A DNA stretch of 48,412 nt, from NCBI GenBank assembly GCA_023091735.1, contig JALKBU010000323.1, positions 1-48,412 on the forward strand, in the 5' to 3' direction. Made by a program: the position numbers and the translations under genes. Under the pieces are notes generated by a model. That model was not told where the DNA came from, made no database searches, and saw only the letters and a program-made list of their open reading frames with translations. The stretch is from Trichomonas tenax (Eukaryota; Parabasalia; Trichomonadida; Trichomonadidae). Positions 17,714 through 30,700 of this stretch are shown piece after piece. Numbering within the stretch: position 1 is the first letter of the stretch; every line of letters begins with the position of its first letter.

Positions 17714-18598
17714 ATGGAAACAAAACAACGAAAGGAAAGGCATAGAATCCATATGGTTTTCCTGTTGTTGACTGTTTTTTTGCTAATTTTTGGCTTATAT
17801 TCTAATATTTCATTCAAAATCGCGAAATTATCATCAAAAACACTCTTCTACAACAAATATATTACAAAAAGAGTACTTTTGCACTCTGAAGAAGAAAATG
17901 AAAATATTCTTGAAAATAATCTCAACGAAAACAAGCAAAACAACAAACACAATCAAAAGAATTCAAGGAAAAACTCCAAGAAAATATGTCCAGGGAACAA
18001 TACAGTGTTTATAAACAACAAATGTCGATGTGAAAATGGCTTTAAAGGGTTTCCACACGATGAACGGGGCTGCTTCAAATGTAACAGCTGTTACTCAGAT
18101 GAAATATGCGTCTATCCCGGCCGTTGCTCGTGTTTATTCGGCCAAATGCGCGCATCAAATGAAGAATGCGTTTCTCCGACGATACAGATGCTGTCAGTCT
18201 ATCCATCGTCGATACAACGAGATAAGGGCGGTTTAGTGAGCGTTGATGTTTATCCAAAAGATGTTTCTATTAGACCGATATATTGCATGGTTGGACACAA
18301 TATAGCGAACGCAATCAAAGTGGATAAACCAGGGCTCGTTTTGTGCCAAATTCCGCCAACAATTAAAAGAGATTCATTTTTGTATGTTTCTGATTCTAAG
18401 GCACAATGGCCTTCTCAGGGCCTTCTGATTCACCTGGTGCGGAAAAATAGACAAGATTTCACTCAAGAAAGCTTAATTGCGACTGGATTGTCAATCTTTA
18501 TTTGCGGCTGTGTTATTTACTTGACACAGAAGTTTTTCAAGTCTCTGGTCTTCAAAGCCATAAGGGCCAGAAAGAATTTCGAATATATTCCAAACTAA
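17714..18598 (+). CDS. Cys-rich membrane protein with EGF-like and TIG-like domains, 294 aa
   Basis: A basic start is followed by a hydrophobic segment (residues ~14-30), either a signal anchor or an uncleaved signal peptide. Residues ~55-90 are Asn/Glu/Lys-rich linker. Ten cysteines between 92 and 152 (ICPGNNTVF, CRCENGFKGF, GCFKCNSCYS, CSCLFGQM) form EGF/plexin-like disulfide modules. Residues ~155-245 resemble an IPT/TIG immunoglobulin-like fold (LSVYPSSIQRDKGGLVSVDV), with Cys191 and Cys211 as the likely bridge. A second membrane helix lies at ~255-272 (LIATGLSIFICGCVIYL), followed by a short basic cytosolic tail. It is probably displayed on the cell surface or in the endomembrane lumen. 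No named family is recognised. An initiator-like TTTTTCATATCG precedes the ATG. Confidence 0.75.
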   Translation: METKQRKERHRIHMVFLLLTVFLLIFGLYSNISFKIAKLSSKTLFYNKYITKRVLLHSEEENENILENNLNENKQNNKHNQKNSRKNSKKICPGNNTVFINNKCRCENGFKGFPHDERGCFKCNSCYSDEICVYPGRCSCLFGQMRASNEECVSPTIQMLSVYPSSIQRDKGGLVSVDVYPKDVSIRPIYCMVGHNIANAIKVDKPGLVLCQIPPTIKRDSFLYVSDSKAQWPSQGLLIHLVRKNRQDFTQESLIATGLSIFICGCVIYLTQKFFKSLVFKAIRARKNFEYIPN

Positions 18599-18723
18599 TC
18601 AAATATATAATACTTTTTTTTGTAAGTAAATGCTTATGTATTGTAAACAAAGAAAAGATAAAAAATTTCATATGTTTAATATAAATTCATAGAAAAATAT
18701 ATATAAAAAAAAAAAAAATTTCT

Positions 18724-21700
18724 CTAATTGGAACCAATAATGAAAGCAGTGCCAGCGAATGAGAATGTTCTTGATGCGTCCTTTGAGGAGCTTTCGCTGC
18801 ATGGCGCAGGGATGGAAACAATGAACTTTTCTCTGTTGGAGTTCGAGTAGAGAGGAATCATCGCGATTCCATCTGTTGGACGGGATTTCTCCCATGTGAA
18901 AGAGCACTTCGGGCACTTGATGAGGACCTGCTCATCCTTTGTCATCGGGGCGATCTTCAAGCCCTGGAAGACAGCGCCTTGAAGGGCCAAGTCTGTGACT
19001 AAGATGGAGCGCTCGCTTGAATCGCTGAATGTGAACGCGAGCTTCAAGTCAACCATAGGAGTGCCTGTTTCGCGCGCTGTCTGCTGTCTTAGGGCATCGA
19101 GAAGTGCTGTTGCCCTGAGAACAGCAGAGAGCTCAATTCCCTTAGAGACGAGAGATGGATCGGCAGAAAGTGAGTCGATGTACTCGACCTTTCTTGCGAC
19201 TTCTGAGAGCCACTCGATAGCGACAACTGGGCCGTCGGCAACATCGGACCATGCTTCTGGGACTTCGCCGGAGATCAGTGTCTTTCCGAGAGACTGAAGC
19301 TGGTGGCTGAGTGTGTCGCCGTGGTTGAGGAATCCATCGACCATCTTGAAGTAGTTATCGAGAGTGTCGACGAGTTGGTGGATGACGCAGCACTGAGAGT
19401 AGAGTGCAGCAGCCATCGGTGAATCATCGAATGGAGTGTTCTGGCGCTGCTCTGTCATTACTGGGAATCTTCTGCGGAGATCCTGCCATTTCTGGAGGAG
19501 TGGCGTGAGCTTCTCGATCCACTGAGCTCGAGAAATGGAACCTGTATCAGAGACAATAGAAGAAAGACGACGAAGTGATGAAATCGTGTCGTTCATCTGT
19601 GAAATTGCGACTGTCTTTGTTGCGTTTGGAGGAAGAAGGAAGAGTGATGGATCATCGCGCTCGTTCATCTTCTCGACGTACTTGATGACGTCCTTCATCT
19701 GTGCGTTGTTGTCAAGTCTGAGTGGGTTCTTCCTCTCGTTGAGGAACTCCTGAAGATAGAGAGAAAGAACATTGAAGTCGAAGTCGTTGTCGACACGTCC
19801 ACCGTAGACAGCAAGGCAAAGAAGGCCTCTGATATACTCAAGAGTCTCACTGTCAGCGTCTTTTGTCTTGGCGATGATCTGCATCGCGCATGAGAAGTCG
19901 GCTGTTGAGAATTCGTAGAACTTTGTCCAGCCCTGCGGGATGTAAGTACGGCGCTCCTGGATGATGGAGTGGAAGTAAGCGACAGCGGCAGCAAGTTTGA
20001 GGGACTGTGCTGGGATCTGCTTCGGGTCGATCTGCGACAATGTTCTTGTGAGGTTGGCTCTAACGCCTGGTGGAGCTTCGACAGCGACCTTGATTGAGTT
20101 GGCCAAGAGAAGCGGTGGGAAGCTTCTGTGTGGCTCTGTTGTGAAGAAGACGCGGAATCCTTCCTTCTTTGTGGCAAGAGAAGCGATTTCCCTCTCCATG
20201 CGGGCAACAAGAGAGATGGAAAGATGCGTGTTCTTCAACATGAACCATGTTCCCTCCTCAGCGCACTTCCTGAGCTTGGCGACTGTTGCATCAGGTGTCT
20301 CCGAACCGACAGCGATTTCTGTGAGCTGAACGTTTGCGCGCTTAGCGACAGAAACGACTTCGTGGGATGGATCTGCACCTGGAGATGTGATGAAGATCAT
20401 TGGGAGTCCGCTCTTGTCTGTCATGATCTGGTTGTACTCAAACGGCGATGAGAAGTTGCCAAGACCAAGGGCCTCTGTGACGAACGCCTGGATTGCGGCA
20501 ACGAGTCTGTGCGGTACGAGCATTCCGACGATGAGGAGCTGTGCGAATGGTGTCAAACCACGCCTCGACAACTGCTGACCATCGATGACTGGAAGGTTCT
20601 CTTCTGGGTGGCTCTGCTTCAACCAATCTGCCCAGACACTGCCTGCTGTTAAATCGCGCATCTTGAGTGTCTGAACGAGCTCTGGCATTGCCTTAGCGAA
20701 TCCGCAGAAGGCCGCCTTTCTTGTTTCTGGAACCCATGATGGAGCATCGCCTGTCGAGACAGGAGAGTTGATGAGGAACTGGTACTGATTGGCATCGACC
20801 ATGTTCTTGTAGCATGAAGAAACGATGTAGAGAGCAGCAGCTGTCCTGTGCTTGTTGAACATGCTGTTGGAAACGTGCCTGAAGATGATGCGGACAAGCT
20901 CAGACTCGAACTTGAGTGTTCTGTGGACGCCATTGGCGTTGACCTTTGTGTCGAAGATAGATGTGAACAAGTTCATGAACAGTGTGCTGCTGAACCTGTA
21001 CATGTGATCGAGCTTAGAAAGGCCATCGATGGCGAAGAACAATGAAGCACCGAGCTGCGCAAGCGATCTGTATGTGTTTGCCTTCTCTTCGAGCTTCTTC
21101 GAGAGAGATTCGATCTTTTCGAGTGACTCTGCGACGGCAGCTGCCTGTTCCTTAGTCTTGTTGAGCGTCTCAATGAGAGATGTGTTCTGAAGGATGTTGC
21201 CACTGTCAGCTTCAACGAGTGTCTTGAGAAGTGTGACTTCGAGGCCAGAAAGGGTGGCCTTCATCTCTTCTTCGTTTGCGATGTACTTAGAACGCTCTGC
21301 CTGGATTTCTGGCTGCTCGCGCTCGAGTGTGAGTGAAAGGAGCGTCGACTCAAGACCAGCGCGAGTAACAGAGAAGTTGACGACAGCAACGTGTGCAGCA
21401 GCTGTTGGATGAAGCTGTGGCTGTGGTTCACGTGTCAAGAGATAGAGTGTGAACTTCTCGTTGTAATCGATTTCTCTGTCACCGACTTTGATGGATGGCC
21501 TTGAACCGCTGAAGATGAGGTCCTTTCTGATGAGTGGAATTAAGATTGCATCGATGGAATCAATTTCCGTGATGATCAATGTCTTACCGAATCTTACAGC
21601 AAGAGCGAGTTCGCTCGCAAATCTTTCATGTCCACGTGGCAAAACTGTTGGCTGGCCGCCGTTCTTCTTGATGTTGTTGACGAGCCAGTCAAGAGCCTTG

Positions 21701-24700
21701 TTTGTCGGATCGATGATGAGTGGGACACTGACAGCGTTTGTGATGATGACAGCGTTTTCAAGTGAAAGAGCATCACCAGAAAGTGATCCTCTAAGTGCCA
21801 TCAATTCGGACTCTGTGTACATGAACTTGCCAATGTTGAAGACATAGTCCGCAGCTTGCTTTGCGATTGGAAGCCAGAGCTGTGTCATTGTCTTACGCTC
21901 GTCTTCTGGGAATGGGCCGCAGAATGTGCCGACAGCGGCAGCAAGAAGGACCTCCTTTGGAAGTGATGACAAAAGAGCTGTGATTGAGTTCCTTTGAGCA
22001 TCCCATCTTGATCTTTCATCCTTCAGCTTCGAGAACAATTGTTCCGCATCATGAAGGTTCTGCTCAGCGATTGAAACTTCGTTCTTGAGCTGCTGAGCTT
22101 CCTTTGTCGTGATTCTGAACTGTTCCTGGAATTCAGCAACCTGCTTGTCGACCTTAGCCTTTTTATCTTGAAGCTCCTTGAGTGTGACGCGCTTCTTCTG
22201 GATCTCGGAAGCGTACTGCTCGTTCTTCTGTCTGAGTGGTTCAACCTTCTCGAGGACAGAGAAGAAGCGAACATTGGCTTTGACCCATTGAGCGAGTGGA
22301 GCGACAGCCTGTGAGGCCTTTCTGATTGTGGAGTCTTCGAAGAATGTTCCCTTGGCCTTGAGGTGCTTAGCGACATTGTTGATGATTTCTGATGTGAGCG
22401 ACTTAGCATCGAACTTCATGATTCTGTTTGTGAAGTTATCGGAGCCCATTATCTTCTTGATCGAAGCCCAGGAAAGTTCGTTTTCACCAAGCATCATCAA
22501 AACACCAGACATAACTTCTGTGATTGCCTGCGGTGGCTTAGCGAGAGCTCTGACTTCAGCAAGGTGTTCTCTGCGAATCTTGCCGACAGCTTCGAGAGCT
22601 GCATCGATTTCTGGCTGAATTGTACCAAGCTCTGCTTCGATCTTTGTCTGCTCTGCCTGAAGGAACTTCTCTTCTTCACCGAGCGTCGCCTGCATCTTCT
22701 CGATCTTTGTTTGCTGAGTTGAGCACTCTGCGACAGCCTTTTTGATTCTTTCCATAGCATCGTTAGCGTCTTTCTCCTTTCCGGACAAAACAGTCTTCTT
22801 CGCTTGAATTTCACCGGAAAGTGTGTCGACAGTCTTTGCAGCTTCGTTGAGCTTGGCAAGACCGATATCAAGACGTCCCTTCTTCTCAGCGAGCTCCTTC
22901 TGCTTCTTGTTGAACAAGTTCAAATAGAGTCTCAAAAATTCACTGTATTTGATCGGAGCCTCCTTGATTGACTGGAATGTTGATGCGAACATTGGATTGA
23001 GCTTAGACAATGCATCAGAGTTCAATGCGGAGTCTTCGCTTTCATGGAGAAGGATCTGTCTTGGGATTGTAATCAAGGACTGCTGGCTGAGTTCTGTTGC
23101 CCAGATGATTGACGCATCAGAGACGAATGATGGAGCGAAGTTGAAGTAGCTTCTGAAGCTTGGATGCTCTGGGTTGAGGACAATGACTACGTGGATCAAC
23201 CTTCTGACCTTAGCGCAGTAGAACTCTTGTGGTGTCATGTTCGTGTTTGCTTCACGAAGTTCGCCTTGGATTGAAGCAACGAGAGAGTCAAATTCTGTCT
23301 GAGAGAAGAGACCACCAACTTCACCTGATGCCATAAGAGAGTTGAGAGCGTCGAGAATTGCGTTATCGACAAACATGAAGTCTTCCATCAAGAGAACGAT
23401 TTCTTCATCCTTAGATGTAACCTTCGGGATGAGTTCCTTAAGGAATGACATGAATGTAGTGTTGGAGAAGTCAGCGAGCATTGGTGGAGAGTAAATCTCA
23501 ATACCAGATGAGTGGCAGATGACTCTTAAGATCTCAGTGAAGAACAAACCAGGAACTGTGATTGCAACAATGTTGGATGATGGCATAGCGATAGTTGCTG
23601 TCAATACATTTGACAACCATTCTGTGTCGCTCATCCTGAAGATGTCCAAGTGACCCATTTCTCTCTCATAAGAAACAATCAACTTCTTGAATGCTTCCTG
23701 AGCTGTAGATCTCTCCATCTGAACCAAGTAGAGTGGAGCCTTATCGTTCGTATCGATCTGGTAGTTGCAGTACTCGAAGTCGTTTTCTTCGAATATTGGT
23801 AATGTATCTCTGAAGATCTGCTTGATCTCTTTGATCATCCTCATCCTGTCTTGCAATGAAGCAAGTCTGTTCGCGAAGTGCTTGATACCTTCGTAAATGA
23901 TGATGTTTGGTGTGAATGTGTTGGAGTTGTGGATGTATCTCTGGAGCTGGACAATCCATCTTGTGATATCTCTGTATGTGAAGTCGTAGTGTGGATATTC
24001 ATCGATGGAGAATCTGGTGGAGAACTTCTGGAACACTCTGACCATTGCTGCAGCAACAGACTGGACTTTAGCATTATCAGAGTAATCTGTCTTCTTGAGG
24101 ATCTCAGCGAGATAGTGCGAATAGATGACCTGAAGCTGCGGAGCCTCTGTGTTGTGCATTGCTGCAATTCTGATGATGGATGTGAAACGAGGAGAAATTG
24201 GGCGCTTTTCGGTGGATGACATTGAGAAAACGAACTGGATTCTCTCGATTGTGATCCACTGAAGTTCTTCGTTGTAGAAGCCTCCGTGTGTGAGAATCTG
24301 CTGCATGAATGAAACAAGTTGGACAGTGCCCCACTTATCCGGTCTTGGGAGATCGAAGTTCTTGAAGAAAACAAGAGCTTTCTCTGTGTTTCTTGGACGA
24401 AGGACTTGGCCAGAAGCTGTGGAAGCGATGGAGCACTGCTGCATGAGCTTTGTCATGAGGCTGGCTGCATCTGTCTTGGCGGAACAGTTGATAACAATAA
24501 CTGTTGTTGACGGGAGTAGCTTGAATAAGTGTGTTAAGACTGTTGTCTTACCACTGCCTCTTGGGCCAACGAGCATCATCGGCTGACCTGTTTCGATCCA
24601 GTTCTTGATTGTATGAATTGTGCGCTGGACTTCGCTTGTGCTGACAAGTGGAAGAGCGGATGAATCAATCGGTGGAATTGTTGCTGGTGCTGGGTGGAAA

Positions 24701-27700
24701 TCGAAGAGCTGAAGGCTGGATCCATTCCAGTATTGATCGAGGATGTTTGCTGGATCAAGGCCTGTTGTGCTGAGGCCGAGTTGGTTGGACCACTTATAGA
24801 TGTCAGCAGCGAATGCTGGCTGCTCTTGCGGTGGAAGGATGCAAACAGAGCCGCGGATCAAAGCATTGATGAATTCAGAATCGCTGTTGCCAGAAATCAA
24901 GTTAAGATGAGACAAAACAGTTGTTGTTAAGCCGAATGTTGTTGACCCAATGACAAAGCTTGTTAACTTCTTTACGAGGGCCTCAATTGTTCTGTAGAAG
25001 AGCTGTTCCATGAGGTATGGGATACGGGAATCGCGTGGCCACTTGTTAACCCAAGCAGTGCAAACGTTTTCGACTGTGAGATCTTCTGGAGCAAGAAGGA
25101 TGACGGCCATACGTGAGACTGTAGCTGGAGAAGCGTGCTCGAGTGAGTGAGATTCGAAGACAAAGTTGACCTTGTTATCGAACTGAATACGTTCACCGTT
25201 TGGAAGTGTGAGAAGTCTGTTATCATCAAGAACGGAGTTGAGGGACTCAATCCATTCTGGATCGATATCGCCATCGCAGACGATCCATGTTCTGTTTGAG
25301 GAAGCAACGGCTCTACGAGCAGCACGTGTAAGAACACCATCGAACCATTCACGAGTATCGTAATCGACACGACCAAGAAGTCTCTGTCTTGGCATTGACT
25401 TCGGGTTCATAACTTCGATGTCGACCTTGACACCGATCTTGTCGAGTGTCTTCTGAAGGAGTGTCCAGAGTGTTGTCTTACCGCATCCACTTGGGCCAGT
25501 CAAAACGACACCAGTTCTCTGGTTGATTGACTCCCACATCTGGAGCATTTTGTCAACCTGGTGTGGTAACTCGACGATGTTCATCTCCTTGATAACCTGC
25601 GAAGCTGCTGTACGAAGCTCGAACTCTTCGACCTTGTCAATCTTGACTGATGGGAATACATCAGAAATGATTTGCTCAAAAGCAACTCTGTCAGTAAATG
25701 TAAGCTTGGAGAGTGTGGAGACTCTTAAAGCCTTGACGAGAAGGGCCGGTTCATCGACGTCACCTTCCATGTTGTTCATCCATTGCTCAGCAGTGGAAAG
25801 AATTGATTTGAGTGAACGGAGACCCCAATCGTAGTGAATTTCTGGAGAAAGAAGTTGCTTGCAAAGAGCGAAGACAAGAACGATCTGCTTGGAAAGAGCA
25901 CGTGCACACTTGAATCCTTGTGAGTACATAAGAACCTCAGCAATGAGTTCGTTATCTGGAGCAGACATAGCAACAGCTCTGAAAAGTGTTGTAAGGTTTG
26001 ATGGAAGCTTTGAACGACCTCCGTAGCCTTTACCAGCTGGGTTGAGTGTGACATAAATACCAGCGTTTGGGTTAACGTTGATGTTTTTGTCGAGAAGCTC
26101 AACATTCGATGCTTTGTTGAGAATTGCTGTCTGGATAACTTGAATCTGCTGAGAAAGAGCGGAAAGAACTTCCTCATCAAGTCTGTTGAATTCATCGAAG
26201 CAGCCCCAAGCGCCGCCCATGACAAGACCAGTGAAAATTCTGCACATGGATTGGACATCAATAGCTTCGTCGCAATTGAAGACCAAAACTTGGCGACCGA
26301 GTGCTTGGCCGAGAGCTTTAACAGACTCCGTCTTTCCTGTACCTGCTGGACCGTATGGGTTGCCACCGTAGCCGAGACTGATACCTTCGCAGAGTGTTAA
26401 GTAGCACTTAGCTGTGAGATTGGTGTAAACGAGGCGCTGTGGGTTGCCTTGGTATTCGTAACCGTAAGGAATAACACCATCACCCATTTCCGCGAAGCAA
26501 ATACCGCTCCTGAAGTAGAATCTAAGTTGCTTCTTCCAGTTCCACATACCTGGATTCCTTAAGTCATCGACAACTTGCCTGAATCTGACGAATTCGATGA
26601 TGAGTGATCTGACTGTGTAGCGCTGCAATTCGTCAGCTGCATCACATGAAACTAAATCCATGAGTGTATCTTCGACGTACTTGCTGAGTTTGTCGACATC
26701 CTTGACTTTCTCAACCATTGCTGTGAATCTGATCTGGTGATAGAGGAGTGTTAATTGTGATGGATACTTGAAGTAGTCCTTGTTTGGCTTTGTCTTAATC
26801 ATTTCAGCAAGAATTGCCTTGAGTGTGTCGGAAACCTCATTTGAAAGAGCCATCAGCCATTCTTCGACTGGGCCCTGGCAAATGACTGGGTTCTTGAGGT
26901 CAACACGTTCACCGAGAGAAGAGCAAACAGCGATGATCTTTGTGTTGCTGCCATCGAAAATAACGGAGTGAACACCCTGGAAAAGCTTCTTGAGATGTGC
27001 TTGGATGATTGTTGCATCTTCTGATGCTTGACCGATAATCTCGAGAAGATCTTCATCACCGATGAAGTAGAATCTTGAGAAGTTATCACGCTTATGCTCA
27101 AGGAAGACGTTGAGAACTCTGTTGAGAGAATCGAGTCTCTGAAGAATCTTTTCGAGCCGCTCTGGATTTAAGTCAGCTGCAGCAGCGGCTCTGTTGGCAT
27201 CCTTCAAGCGTCTCATGATATCTCTGAATTCCTTGTCGACAACTTCGAAGGAATCCTGATGTTCTGGTAAAGCTTTCTTCACGAAGACTGGTTCCAAGTG
27301 AAGCCATCTGCGCTGAATTTCGTTCAAGAGTCTTAATGATGTTGACAAAGCAACAGACTTCTTATCCCAAAGATCAACATCGGACTGGAATGCTTTGACG
27401 TACTGTGAGTCCTTAAGAGAGCCAATGAGTGATTGCTTATCAGCCAAGTCACTAAGGATCTGCTTCCAGCCTTGAACGATATATGTTATACGCTGAGCGA
27501 ATGTATGCTCGAACCACTGGAAGTTTGTTGTTGAGAACCATGAACGGACTTCTTCAAGAGATGTTCTGATTGTGTTTTCACCTCTTGCACGTTCAGCGAG
27601 TTCCTTGATTGCTTTGATGTTGGACTGGATCTGGTCTCCAACTTCGATGATGTCGCCCAAAAGCAAGTCTTGAGCTGTTGTTGATGGAGGAATGCTGACG

Positions 27701-30700
27701 AGTTTGAAGAACTGGGACCAATGCTGATCTGTCCAGTCATCACCGCGAGCGTACTTCAGGAATGGATAAACACTCTTGTAGTGCTTAACCTTCTCATCAA
27801 TGTAAAGAGCGGAGTCTGATGTATAATCGAGTGATGTGATCTTTTGACTCCACTGGTTAAGGAAGTCTTCAACATGGAATAATTTAGCCGAAGCTTCAGA
27901 CCACTTCTGAGAAGCGACTTCTGTGTATGCATCACGCCATTCAATGAGTAACTCGATAGCCTGCTCTTGGTGCTTGAATTCAAGATCGAATTCATCAAGT
28001 TCTTCGATCTGAACATTTTCATCGAAGTCAGCCAATGGCTTTGCTAGCCTATCGTACTTCTCGTGGAGTGTCTTTGCTTGTTCCTCGAATTGCTTGAGGG
28101 TCTGTGGGATTGAAACGACGACAGAATCATCATCCATATCGACGTCGTGTGGTTTCATCTCATCCCAGCGAAGCTTGAAGTTGTGAATTTCGATCTTGAG
28201 TTGAGTGAATTCATCACGCATCTTATTCTTAACATTTTCGAATTGCGATGCAACATTGGCATCGAAGGACTCCATTTTCTCTGTAAGTTCCTTCCATTGA
28301 GCTCTTAACTTGTTGAATTCTGTTGTTTCTTCATCAATAGATTCACGCATCTTGAGTAAATTAACTTTCTCTTCGAGACTTGTGAAGGTCATTTCCGTGT
28401 CGACTTTATTTCTGGCGAGCTCTGTGAACTTCGAGCGTGATTCAGCAATTGCTTCAGCAGAATCGAAGTTTCCTGTAACAAGGGCCATTCCGTCCTTGAC
28501 GAATGACTCGACTCTCTCGAATTCGGCTCTCAATGTCTTTCTCAAAGCAACAAATAATGTGCTCTGGAATTGAGAAACAAGACGCCTGAAGCCTTCCTTT
28601 GCTTGTGTGTTATCGATCTTGAAGCATCCGATAACAGTTGTATCATCGATCTTGTTGATTGATTCTTTACGCGTTGGAATAAGATTGATGTTTGATTTCC
28701 AATCACTGGCTAATTCGATAGTTGTTTCACACCTTCTCTGGGCTTCTTCCATATTTTGAGCCAAAACTTCCCACTCCTTGAATGAGTTCTGGTGCTCAAT
28801 AAACTTGCGGATGTTAGCTTCACCTTTTTCATAAACATACAAAATAACATCGGAAGCAGATGAAGAAATTGGAGCGAAGAATGAAGACTCGTTAGAAATT
28901 CCTTTGAATGTTCTTGGGAAAGCAAAAATATCGCTAACGTTCTGATAATACATCCTTCTGACCTCCTGAATTGTTGGCCTGAACTGTGTGCGACCATCTG
29001 CGAAAACTAAAGAAACCTCGATTTGCGCAGTGCGTTCTGAGATGGCGAGCAATGAGCTCTTGAGTTGATACCTAAGAGCCTTGTAGATTTGTGAATCAAG
29101 ATGTAATGTCCAGAACTGAGAATTCTGGAAGCCACGCTCAACGCAGTTCTTCACAATCTGACGCATTTCTTGTACTGACTGCGTCCACTTATGGCGCTTG
29201 TAGATGAGATCAATATCGAATAATTCTTTAATCTTTTTCTGAATTGTTGTATTTTCTGCTGAAATTTGAGAGTTTTGAGACATAATGTTTGACAAAGATA
29301 ATTGCAATGCTGTGAGCATCTTTGGTGCTGATGTAGAATTCAAAGATTTCACGCTTTTAACAAGTTTTTCGAATTCAGTCGCAGGTTGAAGAAGCATTGG
29401 TCTTTGGTACTTAATAATTCTGTCAGCCATGTTGTTATAGAACATAGAAACTCTCTGCATAACGAGAGCTTGTTTGTAGAATGGCTCAGCTTTTTGAACA
29501 ATATCTGTAATATTTGGTGGTAATTGCATCTTAACAGCTTGCAATCTGTTAACATCGTATAAGAATTGGAATAAATCATCTGTAAATTTAACTTCGAGAT
29601 TACCTCCTGTGTTTGCACCAAAATCGACGAGATTTCCATCTTCTGGAACTCTCAATGTAGAAGAAAGCTTTGTCTTGATCTGATTGTACCATAAATTCCA
29701 CATGCTTTGCTTGAAATTTTTGAGTTCTTCAGTGATTGTGTTTAATTCATTCGCGACTGATGAAGAATCCGGAAGACTGCTAACGAAACTTTGATATCCT
29801 TTGATAATGATTTTCTTTTGTGAGTACCAAATCAAATTATCGATTGGTGAATCGTTAGATCTCTTCTTTCCCATGTCTGTAAGTATTTTATGTGCACGTG
29901 TCGAGATGTAGTTTGCTGCTTGTGAGAATTCGTGACCTAATTCCTGAATTGCTGCGGGTATGGTTAATAACGCCGAATGTTCCTTGAAAATTTGGAGAAT
30001 GACTTCTGGTGAGGACGCAGAGTCCATTAACTGCGTATGTAGTTTCGATGCCGCGCATTTTTCAGCTTGAACTAAACGAGATGCAAATAATTTGTATTGA
30101 GCTTCCCAAATTCTGTTGGGACTTTTAAGCATTTTCGTTGGTATTAAGGAAGATGCCGAATTCACGATCGAAGAGAAGTGAAGAGCTTCTTGTTCTTCTG
30201 CGTCTAAAAGGCTCGCCAAGTCATTTATTATTCTTACAACTTCATCTTTAAATTTCACGATTAAAGTGTCCAGAATGCAAACAGACTTTGGAGATGACTT
30301 TCCCATCTTCCATGGCTTCGGTGTATGTGGATTTGGTGATGTAACACGCTCGATTGATTGAATATAAGACTGAACGAAGGCTCTTATCTTCTTCAGTATG
30401 CCTTTCTTCATAGAAACAATCTCAAGCTGGTCGAAAAGTCTATCAACAGTACCGACAATCACACGATCCATGATTCTTGTTAAAAGAATCCACGTTTTAT
30501 GTTCAATTATTTTGTAATCGGTGTCTTCCCACACATTGGAGAGAAGATCTGTGAGGGTATCGACACTGATTGAAATGTCTGTGATATTATTTACACCATA
30601 ATTATTGATTTTCGCTATTTCATCATTAATTTGTCCAAATAAATCCATAATAGAATCATCGTCTTCGACTGTCTGGATTAGCCCTGGATTATCTTTAAAG

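Noticed and set aside
20128..20451. Antisense frames over the dynein, coiled-coil and USP genes
   Set aside because: They shadow strongly conserved coding sequence, lack domains and have biased composition caused by the sense codons.
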